A model generated the notes under the pieces. It was not told where the DNA came from. It saw nothing but the letters and a program-made list of their open reading frames with translations, and did no database searches. The position numbers and the translations under genes were made by a program. From the NCBI GenBank assembly GCA_937982385.1, contig CALJMC010000121.1, forward strand, positions 1 through 22,329: a stretch of 22,329 nucleotides of DNA, written 5' to 3'. Numbering within the stretch: position 1 is the stretch's first letter; every line of letters begins with the position of its first letter. Shown one piece after another: positions 1 to 7,910 of this stretch. The DNA is from an uncultured Rickettsiales bacterium. GTDB lineage: Bacteria > Pseudomonadota > Alphaproteobacteria > Rickettsiales > UBA998.

Positions 1-990
1 TTTATGTCCTGATGCACGCTCGAAATCTCTTGGATTAAGCGCTTCTTTGAATTTTGCACCACTACGGTTTATCACTACAGACACATCTGAACCATCGATG
101 CCCTGAGGGCGCCATGTGTTCAATAGTCGCGAACAGTGCACAACCGACTTAAGCCATAATTGTGCCACCACGACGACATGGTCAGAAGATGTCAGCGCAG
201 TCGCTACCCACCTATCCCACACATGAGGGATATCCAGCACGACATAATCATAACGCGATTGTAGCGCACTTAGCATATCACGTATCATATCAGGAGACAC
301 AACTGGCATAAAATGAAGCGAATTAGGTGCAGCAATGAGGTCAAACTTATCTTCATAGCTAACAACCATGCGCTGAAGCAATGTTGCATCTACACCGCGA
401 TCCGGATGTTCAAAAATATCTTTAATGCCATAAGGGGAGGCAACATCTAAGCTCTTCGCGATGATGCCGAATTGATAATCCATATCAACGAGGACAACGC
501 TTTTACCTTTTTTATATAACGCATAGGCTGTATTCAGCGCCATTGTACTGGAACCATCTCCTGCACTCGCACCCATAAATGATAGAATATTGCCCTGCTT
601 CGCATTAGCATTGTTGCCCGTTGGCAAAAAGATGCTGCGAATGGCCTGAGCATTGGCGGGATAGGTAAAATATTCACTCACGCCACGCGTAATAAGCGCA
701 CGATAAAATGCAATATCATTGGTCGCACCAACGACGGCAACTTTGGTTCCCATTTCGCACTGTTCAGCTAAATTATCTAGCTCGGGCAGAATCTCTTGCC
801 CGGCACCGCCAATATCTAAGATTAAATATTTAGGCGAATAGCCATTATTACGAATAAATTCCGCACCATCTGCAGCGCTACCTACAACAATATTTGCTTG
901 ATCATACCCTAAAAGCTGCGCCACTTGATGGTAGCTTGCGGGGTCAACCTCATTGCCAACGACGGCAAGAACTGAGCTGTTTTTATCCAT
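1..990 (-). CDS. cpaE: CpaE/TadZ-like pilus assembly ATPase-fold protein (partial, C-terminus off the left edge)
   Basis: Reading the minus strand from ATG at 988-990 gives 330 codons without a stop, so the C-terminus lies outside the window. Residues 1 to about 120 look like the receiver-like N-terminal domain of CpaE. From residue 135 a MinD/ParA-like fold follows, with a P-loop position at 140-149 (GASAGDGSST), then an SVVLVDMDYQFG strand near 164-174 and a YDYVVLDIPHVWD strand near 218-230. CpaE/TadZ proteins are thought to localise the Tad/Flp pilus machine, often at a pole. The P-loop lacks the usual lysines, so ATP hydrolysis is doubtful. The gene starts 14 bases after cpaD and is the fourth gene of the cpaB-C-D-E run. 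The call is firm from fold, gene order and the receiver-like domain; the gene letter rests partly on context. Confidence 0.85.
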   Translation of the reverse strand, partial: MDKNSSVLAVVGNEVDPASYHQVAQLLGYDQANIVVGSAADGAEFIRNNGYSPKYLILDIGGAGQEILPELDNLAEQCEMGTKVAVVGATNDIAFYRALITRGVSEYFTYPANAQAIRSIFLPTGNNANAKQGNILSFMGASAGDGSSTMALNTAYALYKKGKSVVLVDMDYQFGIIAKSLDVASPYGIKDIFEHPDRGVDATLLQRMVVSYEDKFDLIAAPNSLHFMPVVSPDMIRDMLSALQSRYDYVVLDIPHVWDRWVATALTSSDHVVVVAQLWLKSVVHCSRLLNTWRPQGIDGSDVSVVINRSGAKFKEALNPRDFERASGHK

Positions 991-1004
991 GTGTAAGGTC
1001 TCTT

Positions 1005-1589
1005 CTAATCAATAGATATTTTGCTGGCCTGGTAGTCTGCATCATCAGTCAATGCATCTTCACCGCTTAAATAACTATCATACGAGTTGAGCACACGGCG
1101 TGTATCGGGGTAACCTGCCAATTCAGGCTTAATGAATTGCTGCTTGTCTGACACCATTTGCACCATATTTGATGCAACAGAACAGCCAAATGTCGGATGA
1201 TTTAGATTGTAAGGATTTACCGCATTATCAATATAACGATTTTCACAATCACGTGCCAACACGCGCTCATACATTAAGTTTACAACAGACTCACCTGATG
1301 AAACGAGTTCATAATCGACACCATAGAGATTCATCACCTCTTCAGCCGCTGCACAGAAAATATCTTCTTGATAGCAATAAAGCTCTGCACTTGATGGCTG
1401 ATCAGCTTCAATCCAATCAATAAGCGCATCAATTCCCGCTTCTGAATCAATCGGCGCACTCATTGCCTCTGATGACACATCAAGTAATGACTCTGGTGTA
1501 CCACGACTGAAGTAAGCATCAGATGGAATTTGACTGCACCCGGTCAGTAGCAATGCCGGCACAATCACTTTTAAAATAAGTTGTTTCAC
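1005..1589 (-). CDS. cpaD: CpaD-like pilus assembly lipoprotein
   Basis: A short outer-membrane lipoprotein of the Tad/Flp pilus system, thought to accompany the CpaC secretin. I chose the GTG at 1587-1589 because AGGGG lies 8 bases upstream. The GTG nine bases earlier (1598) has its purine run directly against the codon. The protein then begins MKQLILKVIVPALLLTGC, a lipoprotein signal with lipobox LTGC and the lipidated Cys at residue 18. The mature part of about 176 residues is acidic. Its one recognisable CpaD feature is the block PTFGCSVASNMVQMVSD, matching the family's GCA-x-NL-x-x-MVxDP region, followed by a Pro-Asp-x-Arg-Arg stretch. The rest is strongly diverged. Two Cys pairs before that block (YCYQEDIFC, DCENR) may form disulfides. 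The gene sits between cpaC and cpaE. Confidence 0.75.
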   Translation of the reverse strand: MKQLILKVIVPALLLTGCSQIPSDAYFSRGTPESLLDVSSEAMSAPIDSEAGIDALIDWIEADQPSSAELYCYQEDIFCAAAEEVMNLYGVDYELVSSGESVVNLMYERVLARDCENRYIDNAVNPYNLNHPTFGCSVASNMVQMVSDKQQFIKPELAGYPDTRRVLNSYDSYLSGEDALTDDADYQASKISID

Positions 1590-1600
1590 GTTTTTCACCC

Positions 1601-3016
1601 CTAATCTACCATAAATCCAATTGGTCCCTCAGCCTGAGGCATCTGAGACAAACGATGTGTTTCTTCTGACGTCGCACCCAAAGCACCATAGAAGAAGCTA
1701 TCCATAATACTTGCCGGTCTGAAATCATCAGTTGGCATTTTCACATCATTTGATGCCATTGGGTCAACAAGATATGGTGTGACAGCCAGTACAAGCTCTG
1801 TTTCTTGACGCTTAAAAGATGAACTGCGGAACAATGCGCTGAGGATCGGAATTTCTCCTACACCCGGCAGCTGATTAATGCGCGACACGACATCATCTTG
1901 AATCAACCCTGCAATCATAAAGCTTTCACCCGGTGCCAGCTCGACTGTTGTCTCAGCGCGACGCACATTCAATGAGGGCACATCAAAGCCATTTATTTCA
2001 ACCGTAGTGTCTTCATTAATTTCGGACACTTCAGGCTCGACAGAAATTCGAATACGATTTTCGCTCAACACAAACGGTTTGAAGTTCACTGATACACCAA
2101 ACGGCTTATACTCAATAGCAATCGTACCCAGATCCTGAGGCACTGGAATTGGGAACTCACCACCCGCCAAGAAACGTGCTTCTTCACCAGACATCGCCAC
2201 CAAGTTTGGTTCAGCGAGCGTCTTAAACAATCCATTTTGCTCCAGCGCATCCAAAATGCCAGCAAACCCGTTACCACCAAGACCAATAGCACCAAAAGCA
2301 TCATTGGAAAGCGCATCAAACGTTCCCAGAACACCACCTGTCGGATCAAACAAATCCAAACCCGCGCCGGCACCCAACTGGAAGATAGCACTACCATTGC
2401 TCTTGAGCGACTGGAAGTTGACACCCATCTGCCTTAGCGTTGTACGACGAATCTCACCAACACGTACACGCAACATCACTTGCTGCCCGCCCGTAACGGA
2501 CAAAAGATTGAGTATTCTCGAAGGCGCGCCTTCTTCGTCAGCGCCAGCAGCATTCGGCCCATAAGCAGGAGACACAAATTCTTCTACAATTTTAACGGCG
2601 CGCTCTGCGGCAGATACACTGCCCACTTCACCTGTGACGGCAATGTTAGAGTTGACCATCTTAATATCTACATTTTCGTATGGAAGAAAATCTTTGATCG
2701 CCTTTTTAATCGCCGGCAAATCATACCCAACATTAACATCAACACTACGAACCAATTTGCTGTCTTTGTCGAACACCTTAACAACAGTGACCCCAAGACC
2801 TTTACCAATAATAGATACGCTTTTTTTACCGTGAACATACACATCTGCGATGTCAGGATTAGCGACAATAACTTCACTCATCTCAACCGGCACCTCTATC
2901 AACTCTGAGCGTCCCACTGGGATAGAGAGACCTGCTGCCTCGGCATCAACCAACAATCCCGATAGGGTCATCGTAATTACTATCGCACCGCACCATAGTT
3001 TTTGTATATATTTCAT
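1601..3016 (-). CDS. cpaC: CpaC/RcpA outer-membrane secretin of the Tad/Flp pilus
   Basis: This gene encodes the secretin ring through which the Flp pilus crosses the outer membrane. The 471-residue protein has a signal peptide (about 1-28, ending DAEAAG). An N-terminal pilus/T2SS-N domain (30-97) holds the MSEVIVANPDIADV and IIGKGLGVTVVKV signatures. A BON-like segment follows at about 100-150, and the secretin core runs from 178 to 417. Hallmarks of the core are VMLRVRVGEIRR near 180, VPSLNVRRAETTVELAPGES near 346-365, and PGVGEIPILSALFRS near 384-398. Length and order are normal for CpaC. A glycine-rich loop at 216-252 lies inside the core. ATG at 3016 has AGG about 11 bases upstream. cpaD follows two to eleven bases after the stop, depending on its start, which suggests coupled translation. 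Confidence 0.95.
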   Translation of the reverse strand: MKYIQKLWCGAIVITMTLSGLLVDAEAAGLSIPVGRSELIEVPVEMSEVIVANPDIADVYVHGKKSVSIIGKGLGVTVVKVFDKDSKLVRSVDVNVGYDLPAIKKAIKDFLPYENVDIKMVNSNIAVTGEVGSVSAAERAVKIVEEFVSPAYGPNAAGADEEGAPSRILNLLSVTGGQQVMLRVRVGEIRRTTLRQMGVNFQSLKSNGSAIFQLGAGAGLDLFDPTGGVLGTFDALSNDAFGAIGLGGNGFAGILDALEQNGLFKTLAEPNLVAMSGEEARFLAGGEFPIPVPQDLGTIAIEYKPFGVSVNFKPFVLSENRIRISVEPEVSEINEDTTVEINGFDVPSLNVRRAETTVELAPGESFMIAGLIQDDVVSRINQLPGVGEIPILSALFRSSSFKRQETELVLAVTPYLVDPMASNDVKMPTDDFRPASIMDSFFYGALGATSEETHRLSQMPQAEGPIGFMVD

Positions 3017-3096
3017 ACGCTTATCTACCTATTGTCACTTTATCAACATTGTACAACTTTAAAACATATATAGACTATTACCAGCTAAATCAAACA

Positions 3097-4041
3097 TCAT
3101 CGCTGCTCAGTTGAAGAAAATGCTCCAAGTGTGCTTAATGCATCTACAATTTTCTTGGATTTACTCTCCACCTCTTCCACTTCTGTGCCGCGAATAATCT
3201 TCACAATATCTTTTCCTGCATCTTCCTCTTGGTCTGCTTTAAACTTCGCTTTTGCAGCAGCAACCTTCTCGTATACATCACTTTTTGTAATGTCTTTTTG
3301 ATGCGTCACACCTGTATCAATGTCGCCCTTTGCATCAATGCCGCGCATTGCAAGCGATACATACCCCACATCCTGCGCCAATCGGATTTGCTGCGCTTGA
3401 TCGAGTGTTACTTCCAAACTCACGCTTGAAGGTAAATCAATTTTCTCATCAGGGTCCGTTTGCTCAGACGTAGCACGCTGGTCCACTGCCAATATTTTAA
3501 GGCCCTGCAATAGTGTCTCCGTTACTGTTTCTTCAACCACTTCGCCCTGCCCGTCTAGCTCTTCACTCGGAATGGGGTGCGTTATCATCACATCAACATA
3601 ATCGCCTGCTGCCATAAAACCCGCCAAGCCGGCTACACCATCAGTAGAAATAGTCATCATACGTTTGCCATCAGACAATGCCGCCGCCAAAAACCCTGGA
3701 TCACCCGGATTCGCAAGCTTAGACATAATAAGAGGCTCGCCTGGTTGAAAATACGAACGCGAAATCATGCCAACTGCTTTTTGGCTGTCGCCACCCGACG
3801 TAATAAAATTACCTACAACTAAATGCTCTGGCCATGGCTGAACATCAAGCATGCTCGCTTCAATTTTCTCGCCTACATTAATGCGGCGGGAAGCCACAAG
3901 GACTTCGACTTCTTGGAAGTCTGGTTCTTGTGTCGTAACCACTCGCACAGGGTCAGATGTACCTGCATCCATTTTGTTATACACAAACATAAACGCACCC
4001 AATCCGAGTGCTAACGCTATAATGAGACCGAGATATTTCAT
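3097..4041 (-). CDS. cpaB: CpaB/RcpC Tad pilus assembly protein with SAF domain
   Basis: The first gene of the pilus run encodes a periplasmic protein anchored by one N-terminal helix (residues 1-21). It carries a SAF domain at about 43-110 (EVLVASRRINVGEKIEASML, then a proline-tryptophan turn and an SRSYFQPGEPL strand), followed by the RcpC/CpaB-type domain at 115-235 with the MMTISTDGVAGLAGFMAAGDYVDV block. The C-terminal 80 residues are charged and rich in Lys, Glu and Ala, probably helical or disordered. CpaB is thought to support secretin assembly or stability. ATG at 4041 has AGG seven bases upstream. The CtrA-type box at 4130-4144 lies 89 bases before the start, making this gene the probable head of a CtrA-controlled pilus operon. 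Confidence 0.93.
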   Translation of the reverse strand: MKYLGLIIALALGLGAFMFVYNKMDAGTSDPVRVVTTQEPDFQEVEVLVASRRINVGEKIEASMLDVQPWPEHLVVGNFITSGGDSQKAVGMISRSYFQPGEPLIMSKLANPGDPGFLAAALSDGKRMMTISTDGVAGLAGFMAAGDYVDVMITHPIPSEELDGQGEVVEETVTETLLQGLKILAVDQRATSEQTDPDEKIDLPSSVSLEVTLDQAQQIRLAQDVGYVSLAMRGIDAKGDIDTGVTHQKDITKSDVYEKVAAAKAKFKADQEEDAGKDIVKIIRGTEVEEVESKSKKIVDALSTLGAFSSTEQR

Positions 4042-4129
4042 AAGACAACCTGTTTTGTTATATTACATTTTAAAGGTGCATAATGCGAAAACATCACGCA
4101 GAAACTCTATCCATGTAACCTGATAACTC

Positions 4130-4144
4130 TTAATATTAGGTTAA
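4130..4144. promoter_or_regulatory. Putative CtrA binding site (TTAA-N7-TTAA)
   Basis: TTAA at 4130-4133 and TTAA at 4141-4144 are separated by exactly seven bases (TATTAGG), the full alphaproteobacterial CtrA box. It is 89 bases upstream of the cpaB start. CtrA is known to control pilus and flagellar genes in several alphaproteobacteria, so the site fits its neighbour. AT-rich sequence makes chance matches possible, but the second spaced copy strengthens the call. Confidence 0.6.
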
Positions 4145-4160
4145 ACTAAACCACTCTTAA

Positions 4161-4175
4161 CTAAGCTTAGGTTAA
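4161..4175. promoter_or_regulatory. Second, degenerate CtrA-like half-site pair (CTAA-N7-TTAA)
   Basis: CTAA at 4161-4164 and TTAA at 4172-4175 are seven bases apart, seven of eight matches to the CtrA box. The right half repeats TTAGGTTAA from the first site, offset by 31 bases, close to three helical turns, so both sites would face the same side of the DNA. The left part is also the palindrome CTAAGCTTAG. Confidence 0.4.
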
Positions 4176-4284
4176 GTAAAAGGATGCAACTGGGTCAAGG
4201 AACCTGACTTAATAGCGCCAATTCAACTGCTTGCTTTTAGTTGTCTGTGACAAAATTATCCTCACAAAGGCATCATACTATCAC

Positions 4285-4312
4285 TTGAGTTGGAATCATT
4301 CTGTGATATAAG
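4285..4312 (+). promoter_or_regulatory. Likely sigma-70 promoter of the guaA operon
   Basis: TTGAGT (4285-4290) and TATAAG (4307-4312) are separated by 16 bases. Transcription would begin near 4319, leaving a leader of about 65 bases before guaA. GAATC at 4293-4297, in the spacer, is a GANTC site of the type methylated by CcrM in alphaproteobacteria. Confidence 0.45.
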
Positions 4313-4384
4313 TCGCTTACTTTTCTGCAATACACACATGCGTGCGTGCAACGACGTACGGAATACATAGGAAACACTATTACA

Positions 4385-5932
4385 ATGCGCGAAACGATTC
4401 TTATCCTCGACTTAGGTTCTCAAGTAACAAAACTCATTGCACGACGCGTACGCGAATGCGGAGTCTATTGTGAAATCATTCCCTTTAATGCAGCGCCCGA
4501 ACGCATCCGCGCGATGAAGCCAATGGGTATCATCATCTCTGGCGGCCCAGCATCCGTGCACGTCGAGAGCTCCCCACGTATCAGCCCTGTCGTGTTTGAT
4601 ATGGATGTTCCAGTACTTGGCATATGTTATGGCCAACAGCTTATCTGCGATATGCTTGGCGGAAAAGTAACACCAGCTGACCATCGCGAATTTGGCCGCG
4701 CCGAAATTAACGTCGTGGCTTCTTCATCACTCTCAACAGGCGTCTGGGAAAAAGGATCTTCACACACCGTCTGGATGAGCCATGGCGACAGAGTTGATAG
4801 CATCCCTGTAGGGTTTGAAGTTATCGCCTCCACCAAATCGGCACCCTTCGCAGCCATTGCTGATGAGAAACGCAAAATATACGGCGTACAATTCCACCCT
4901 GAAGTCACCCACACTCCTGACGGTGCAGCGCTGATTAAAAACTTTGTCATTAATATCGTCGGCTGTAAAGGCGATTGGAACATGGCAGACTTTATGGGCA
5001 CCTCTATCGCAGCCATTCGCGAGCTGGTCGGCACAGGCAAAGTCATTTGCGGTGTCAGTGGCGGTGTTGACTCCTCCGTAGTTGCCGCATTACTCCACAA
5101 AGCCATTGGCGACCAGCTCACCTGCATCTTTGTCGATACAGGCATGCTCCGCTTGAATGAAGGCGAACAAGTCAAAGAGCTCTTCGCATCCCATTTTAAT
5201 ATCCCCCTAACCTATGTCGATGCGAGCGCACTCTTCTTACAGCGCCTAGAAGATGTTTCCGACCCAGAGCGCAAACGCAAAATTATTGGCGAAACCTTTA
5301 TTGACGTCTTCGAAAAAGAAGCTGAGCATATTGGTGATGCAAATTTCTTGGCGCAAGGCACACTCTATCCTGATGTGATTGAGTCTGTTTCTTTCACCGG
5401 CGGCCCAAGCGTTACCATAAAATCGCACCATAATGTCGGCGGATTGCCAGACCGCATGAATATGTCACTGGTCGAACCTGTACGTGAACTCTTCAAAGAT
5501 GAAGTGCGTTTGCTAGGTCAAGAACTCGGCATGCCAAAAGATATGGTCGGGCGCCATCCCTTTCCAGGGCCAGGCCTAGCCATTCGTTTGCCCGGTGAAA
5601 TCACGAAAGAAAAACTCGATATTCTACGTATTGCGGACTCTATCTATATAGACGCCATTAAAAAGGCTGGGCTATATGATGAGATTTGGCAAGCATTCGT
5701 GGTGCTAATGCCAGTTAAAACAGTTGGTGTCATGGGTGATTCCCGCACCTATGAATATGCCTGTGCTTTACGCGCTGTCACTGCTATTGATGGTATGACT
5801 GCAGATTTCTATCATTTCGATCATACCTTCTTGGCAGATGTTGCAGGGCGCATTATTAATGAGGGGCGTGGCATTAACCGCGTAACCTATGACATAACCA
5901 GCAAGCCTCCGGGCACCATCGAATGGGAGTAA
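4385..5932 (+). CDS. guaA: GMP synthase (glutamine-hydrolysing)
   Basis: GuaA converts XMP to GMP using ATP and glutamine, the last step of guanine nucleotide synthesis. The 515-residue protein has the class-I amidotransferase domain first: ILDLGSQ near 7-13, nucleophile Cys81 in GICYGQQ, and the His171/Glu173 pair in QFHPE. The ATP pyrophosphatase domain follows with SGGVDS at 225-230. The C-terminal dimerisation domain contains [13 protein letters not shown] and ends in PPGTIEWE. All key residues are present and the length is normal. The ATG at 4385 matches the family's N-terminus and has AGGA upstream; a GTG 39 bases earlier would add a 13-residue tail unlike the family. It heads a tight plus-strand operon, with yfgM starting four bases after its stop. 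Confidence 0.98.
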   Translation: MRETILILDLGSQVTKLIARRVRECGVYCEIIPFNAAPERIRAMKPMGIIISGGPASVHVESSPRISPVVFDMDVPVLGICYGQQLICDMLGGKVTPADHREFGRAEINVVASSSLSTGVWEKGSSHTVWMSHGDRVDSIPVGFEVIASTKSAPFAAIADEKRKIYGVQFHPEVTHTPDGAALIKNFVINIVGCKGDWNMADFMGTSIAAIRELVGTGKVICGVSGGVDSSVVAALLHKAIGDQLTCIFVDTGMLRLNEGEQVKELFASHFNIPLTYVDASALFLQRLEDVSDPERKRKIIGETFIDVFEKEAEHIGDANFLAQGTLYPDVIESVSFTGGPSVTIKSHHNVGGLPDRMNMSLVEPVRELFKDEVRLLGQELGMPKDMVGRHPFPGPGLAIRLPGEITKEKLDILRIADSIYIDAIKKAGLYDEIWQAFVVLMPVKTVGVMGDSRTYEYACALRAVTAIDGMTADFYHFDHTFLADVAGRIINEGRGINRVTYDITSKPPGTIEWE

Positions 5933-5936
5933 CATT

Positions 5937-6548
5937 ATGGTAGACCATCTCATATTGGAAGTAGACGACGAGCTACGCCGCGAACGAATGCAAAAACTAT
6001 GGCAGCGTTTTGGTCAATATGTTGTGGCACTTAGTTTCGCCATTATATTGGTGACCGCTGCCATTGTCGGCTGGAAAAGCTACCAAGACTCCAAAAATGA
6101 AGGATGGACATCAGAGCTGCTTGCAGCACAAAAACTCATCACAAGCGCAAAACCATTGGATGCGATGGATGTGCTCAACCCACTGATGGAAAGTGCCAGC
6201 CCTGAAATTTCAACATTGGCACGCCTATGGTCTGTGCAGCTTTTGGCCAAAGAAGGTAAACGCACGGAAGCAAAAGCATTGGCAGAGGCAGCCAACCTCA
6301 CCAAAACACCAGAGCCATATCGTGATATTCTAGCGCTCTATCAAACTATTCTTGGTTCTGAGAATATTGAAACACTTGAAGACAGCAAATTCTCGGGCCT
6401 CATGAAAGAAGCGGAAGCCATCAATTTGCTGGAAAAAGACGAGGCTGCCGCCCGCACCATTCTGTCCTCCATCGAAGAAAACGCCCTGACATCCTCTGCG
6501 CTGAAAGAGCGTGCCATGCTGATTGGCTCCACATTGGAAAGCAACTAA
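5937..6548 (+). CDS. yfgM: YfgM-like membrane-anchored TPR protein
   Basis: A 203-residue protein with a charged cytoplasmic N-terminus (ELRRERMQKLWQRFG), one membrane helix at about 29-48 and a periplasmic helical region of TPR-like repeats. This is the YfgM architecture. In E. coli YfgM binds the SecYEG translocon and periplasmic chaperones, helping exported proteins fold. The order yfgM-bamB-der is the same as in E. coli, which supports the name more strongly than sequence identity, which looks low. GGGAG at the end of guaA serves as its ribosome binding site. The protein ends one base before the bamB ATG, so the two are probably translationally coupled. Confidence 0.85.
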   Translation: MVDHLILEVDDELRRERMQKLWQRFGQYVVALSFAIILVTAAIVGWKSYQDSKNEGWTSELLAAQKLITSAKPLDAMDVLNPLMESASPEISTLARLWSVQLLAKEGKRTEAKALAEAANLTKTPEPYRDILALYQTILGSENIETLEDSKFSGLMKEAEAINLLEKDEAAARTILSSIEENALTSSALKERAMLIGSTLESN

Positions 6549-6549
6549 C

Positions 6550-7902
6550 ATGAGCGCATTCACACATACAAAGATGCTGCTTACGGCAGGCCTCACAACA
6601 CTGCTCTTAACCAGCTGTAGCCTTTATAACAAGGGCGCATCTGAAACTGAGGCAACTGTTGAAGAAATTGCAGCAGAAAATAATCGCAGCAGCAAACGTA
6701 TCCCTATTTTACTACGCCGCAACCATGTCGAAATCGACGCCTCGCTCGCAGATATTGATATCGTATTGCCTTCTGCCGACACACTTGGTTATTGGCGTCA
6801 AATGGGTGCATCTGCATCACATTCATTAGAACATCTCAGCAGTACATTAGAGAACAATATATCCCTCAGTGCTAACGTTGGTAAAGGCAAGGGCTGGGCA
6901 GGACAATTTATCCCCGCGCCTATTGCTTCAGCAGATCATATTTTCGCCATCGATGCGAAAGGCGCCATCACAGCACATGCCACCGCGAACATAACGGATA
7001 TTGCATGGACCAACCAGTCACTCGCCCATGATGATAGCGGACTCGCGGGCGGTGGACTCGCCCTCACGAAATCAACCATTGTGGCGGTCAACGCCCATGG
7101 CATGATTGCAGGCATCAATAGTGACACTGGCGAAGAACTCTGGACACGCAACCTCCGCACCCCTGTACGTTCTGCTCCCGCCATCTCGCAAGGCATGGTT
7201 ATCATCTCAACCGCTGGCAGCGAAACTATTGCACTTGATAACCGCAATGGTCGCATCATCTGGAAGCATCGCGGCATTCAAGAAGTGACCAATATTCTCA
7301 GCTATGCCACTCCTGCCATATTGGGCAATATCGTGATCGCCGCCTATCCTTCAGGTGAAATTTTCGCCATTCATCGCCTCACGGGTAAAGCTTTATGGGC
7401 AGACTCCCTGCTCGTACCACGCCGCACTTCTGCACTTGGTAACTTCACAGGCGTCACCGGTAACCCCGTAATTGCACGTAATGTCGTGTTTGCCGCAAGC
7501 AGCAATGGCTTAATGGCCGCCAACTCGCTCAATAATGGGTTGCGCTTATGGGAGCATGAACTCTCATCCTACAACACGCCATGGATAGCAGGCCGTTTTA
7601 TGTTCGCCATTTCCTCTGACCATAAGCTCATAGCAATTCACGCATCAGACGGACGCATCAAATGGATACATGACCTCAATAATAGCGATGCTAACGCAGG
7701 ACGCTTTATGGGTCCCTATATCATCAATAATGACATTGCTGTGATCAGCGATTCAGGAAGATGGATGACGTTCGACCCCAAAACAGGTGACTTCATTTCT
7801 GATGAACGTCGCTTAAAAGGCAATGCCTTCTCACAGCCTATCATCCTAGAGTCGGGTGTAGCCTATGTCGATAATGACGCAAAACTACATCTAATGAAAT
7901 AA
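6550..7902 (+). CDS. bamB: BamB outer-membrane assembly lipoprotein (PQQ-type beta-propeller)
   Basis: BamB is a lipoprotein of the BAM complex, which inserts beta-barrel proteins into the outer membrane. The 450-residue protein begins with a lipoprotein signal, [20 protein letters not shown], lipobox LTSC with Cys23. The rest is a beta-propeller with repeated blade ends of the type TGEELW, NGRIIW, TGKALW, NGLRLW and DGRIKW, interleaved with glycine-rich strands such as [16 protein letters not shown]. The ATG at 6550 was chosen because it gives a clean signal peptide and has GGAAAG eight bases upstream, in the yfgM end. An in-frame start 27 bases earlier lies inside yfgM and would spoil the signal. 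Length is slightly above E. coli BamB (about 390), mainly in the first 100 residues. der follows after 8 bases. Confidence 0.93.
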   Translation: MSAFTHTKMLLTAGLTTLLLTSCSLYNKGASETEATVEEIAAENNRSSKRIPILLRRNHVEIDASLADIDIVLPSADTLGYWRQMGASASHSLEHLSSTLENNISLSANVGKGKGWAGQFIPAPIASADHIFAIDAKGAITAHATANITDIAWTNQSLAHDDSGLAGGGLALTKSTIVAVNAHGMIAGINSDTGEELWTRNLRTPVRSAPAISQGMVIISTAGSETIALDNRNGRIIWKHRGIQEVTNILSYATPAILGNIVIAAYPSGEIFAIHRLTGKALWADSLLVPRRTSALGNFTGVTGNPVIARNVVFAASSNGLMAANSLNNGLRLWEHELSSYNTPWIAGRFMFAISSDHKLIAIHASDGRIKWIHDLNNSDANAGRFMGPYIINNDIAVISDSGRWMTFDPKTGDFISDERRLKGNAFSQPIILESGVAYVDNDAKLHLMK

Positions 7903-7910
7903 GAAAAAAC

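Larger units (their letters stand above)
4042..4384. other. Divergent regulatory region between cpaB and guaA
   Basis: This is the only gap above 300 bases in the window. It is AT-rich and holds no convincing ORF. On the cpaB side are one perfect and one near-perfect TTAA-N7-TTAA element, with the direct repeat TTAGGTTAA at 4136-4144 and 4167-4175 and the perfect palindrome CTAAGCTTAG at 4161-4170. On the guaA side are a sigma-70-like promoter (4285-4312) with a GAATC site in its spacer and a 21-base alternating purine-pyrimidine run (4330-4350). No purine riboswitch or tRNA-like fold was recognised. Confidence 0.8.

Noticed and set aside
2086..2908. Several 66 to 142-residue ORFs on both strands within cpaC
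   Set aside because: All are out-of-frame readings of the secretin gene, which explains the region fully.
4346..4384. Longer guaA start at a GTG, adding 13 residues
   Set aside because: The added residues do not resemble any GuaA N-terminus, and the ATG at 4385 gives the canonical start with a purine-rich stretch upstream.
4627..5175. 182-residue ORF antisense to guaA
   Set aside because: It lies wholly inside a perfectly conserved guaA, has Ser/Pro/Thr-rich composition typical of antisense frames, and has no family resemblance.
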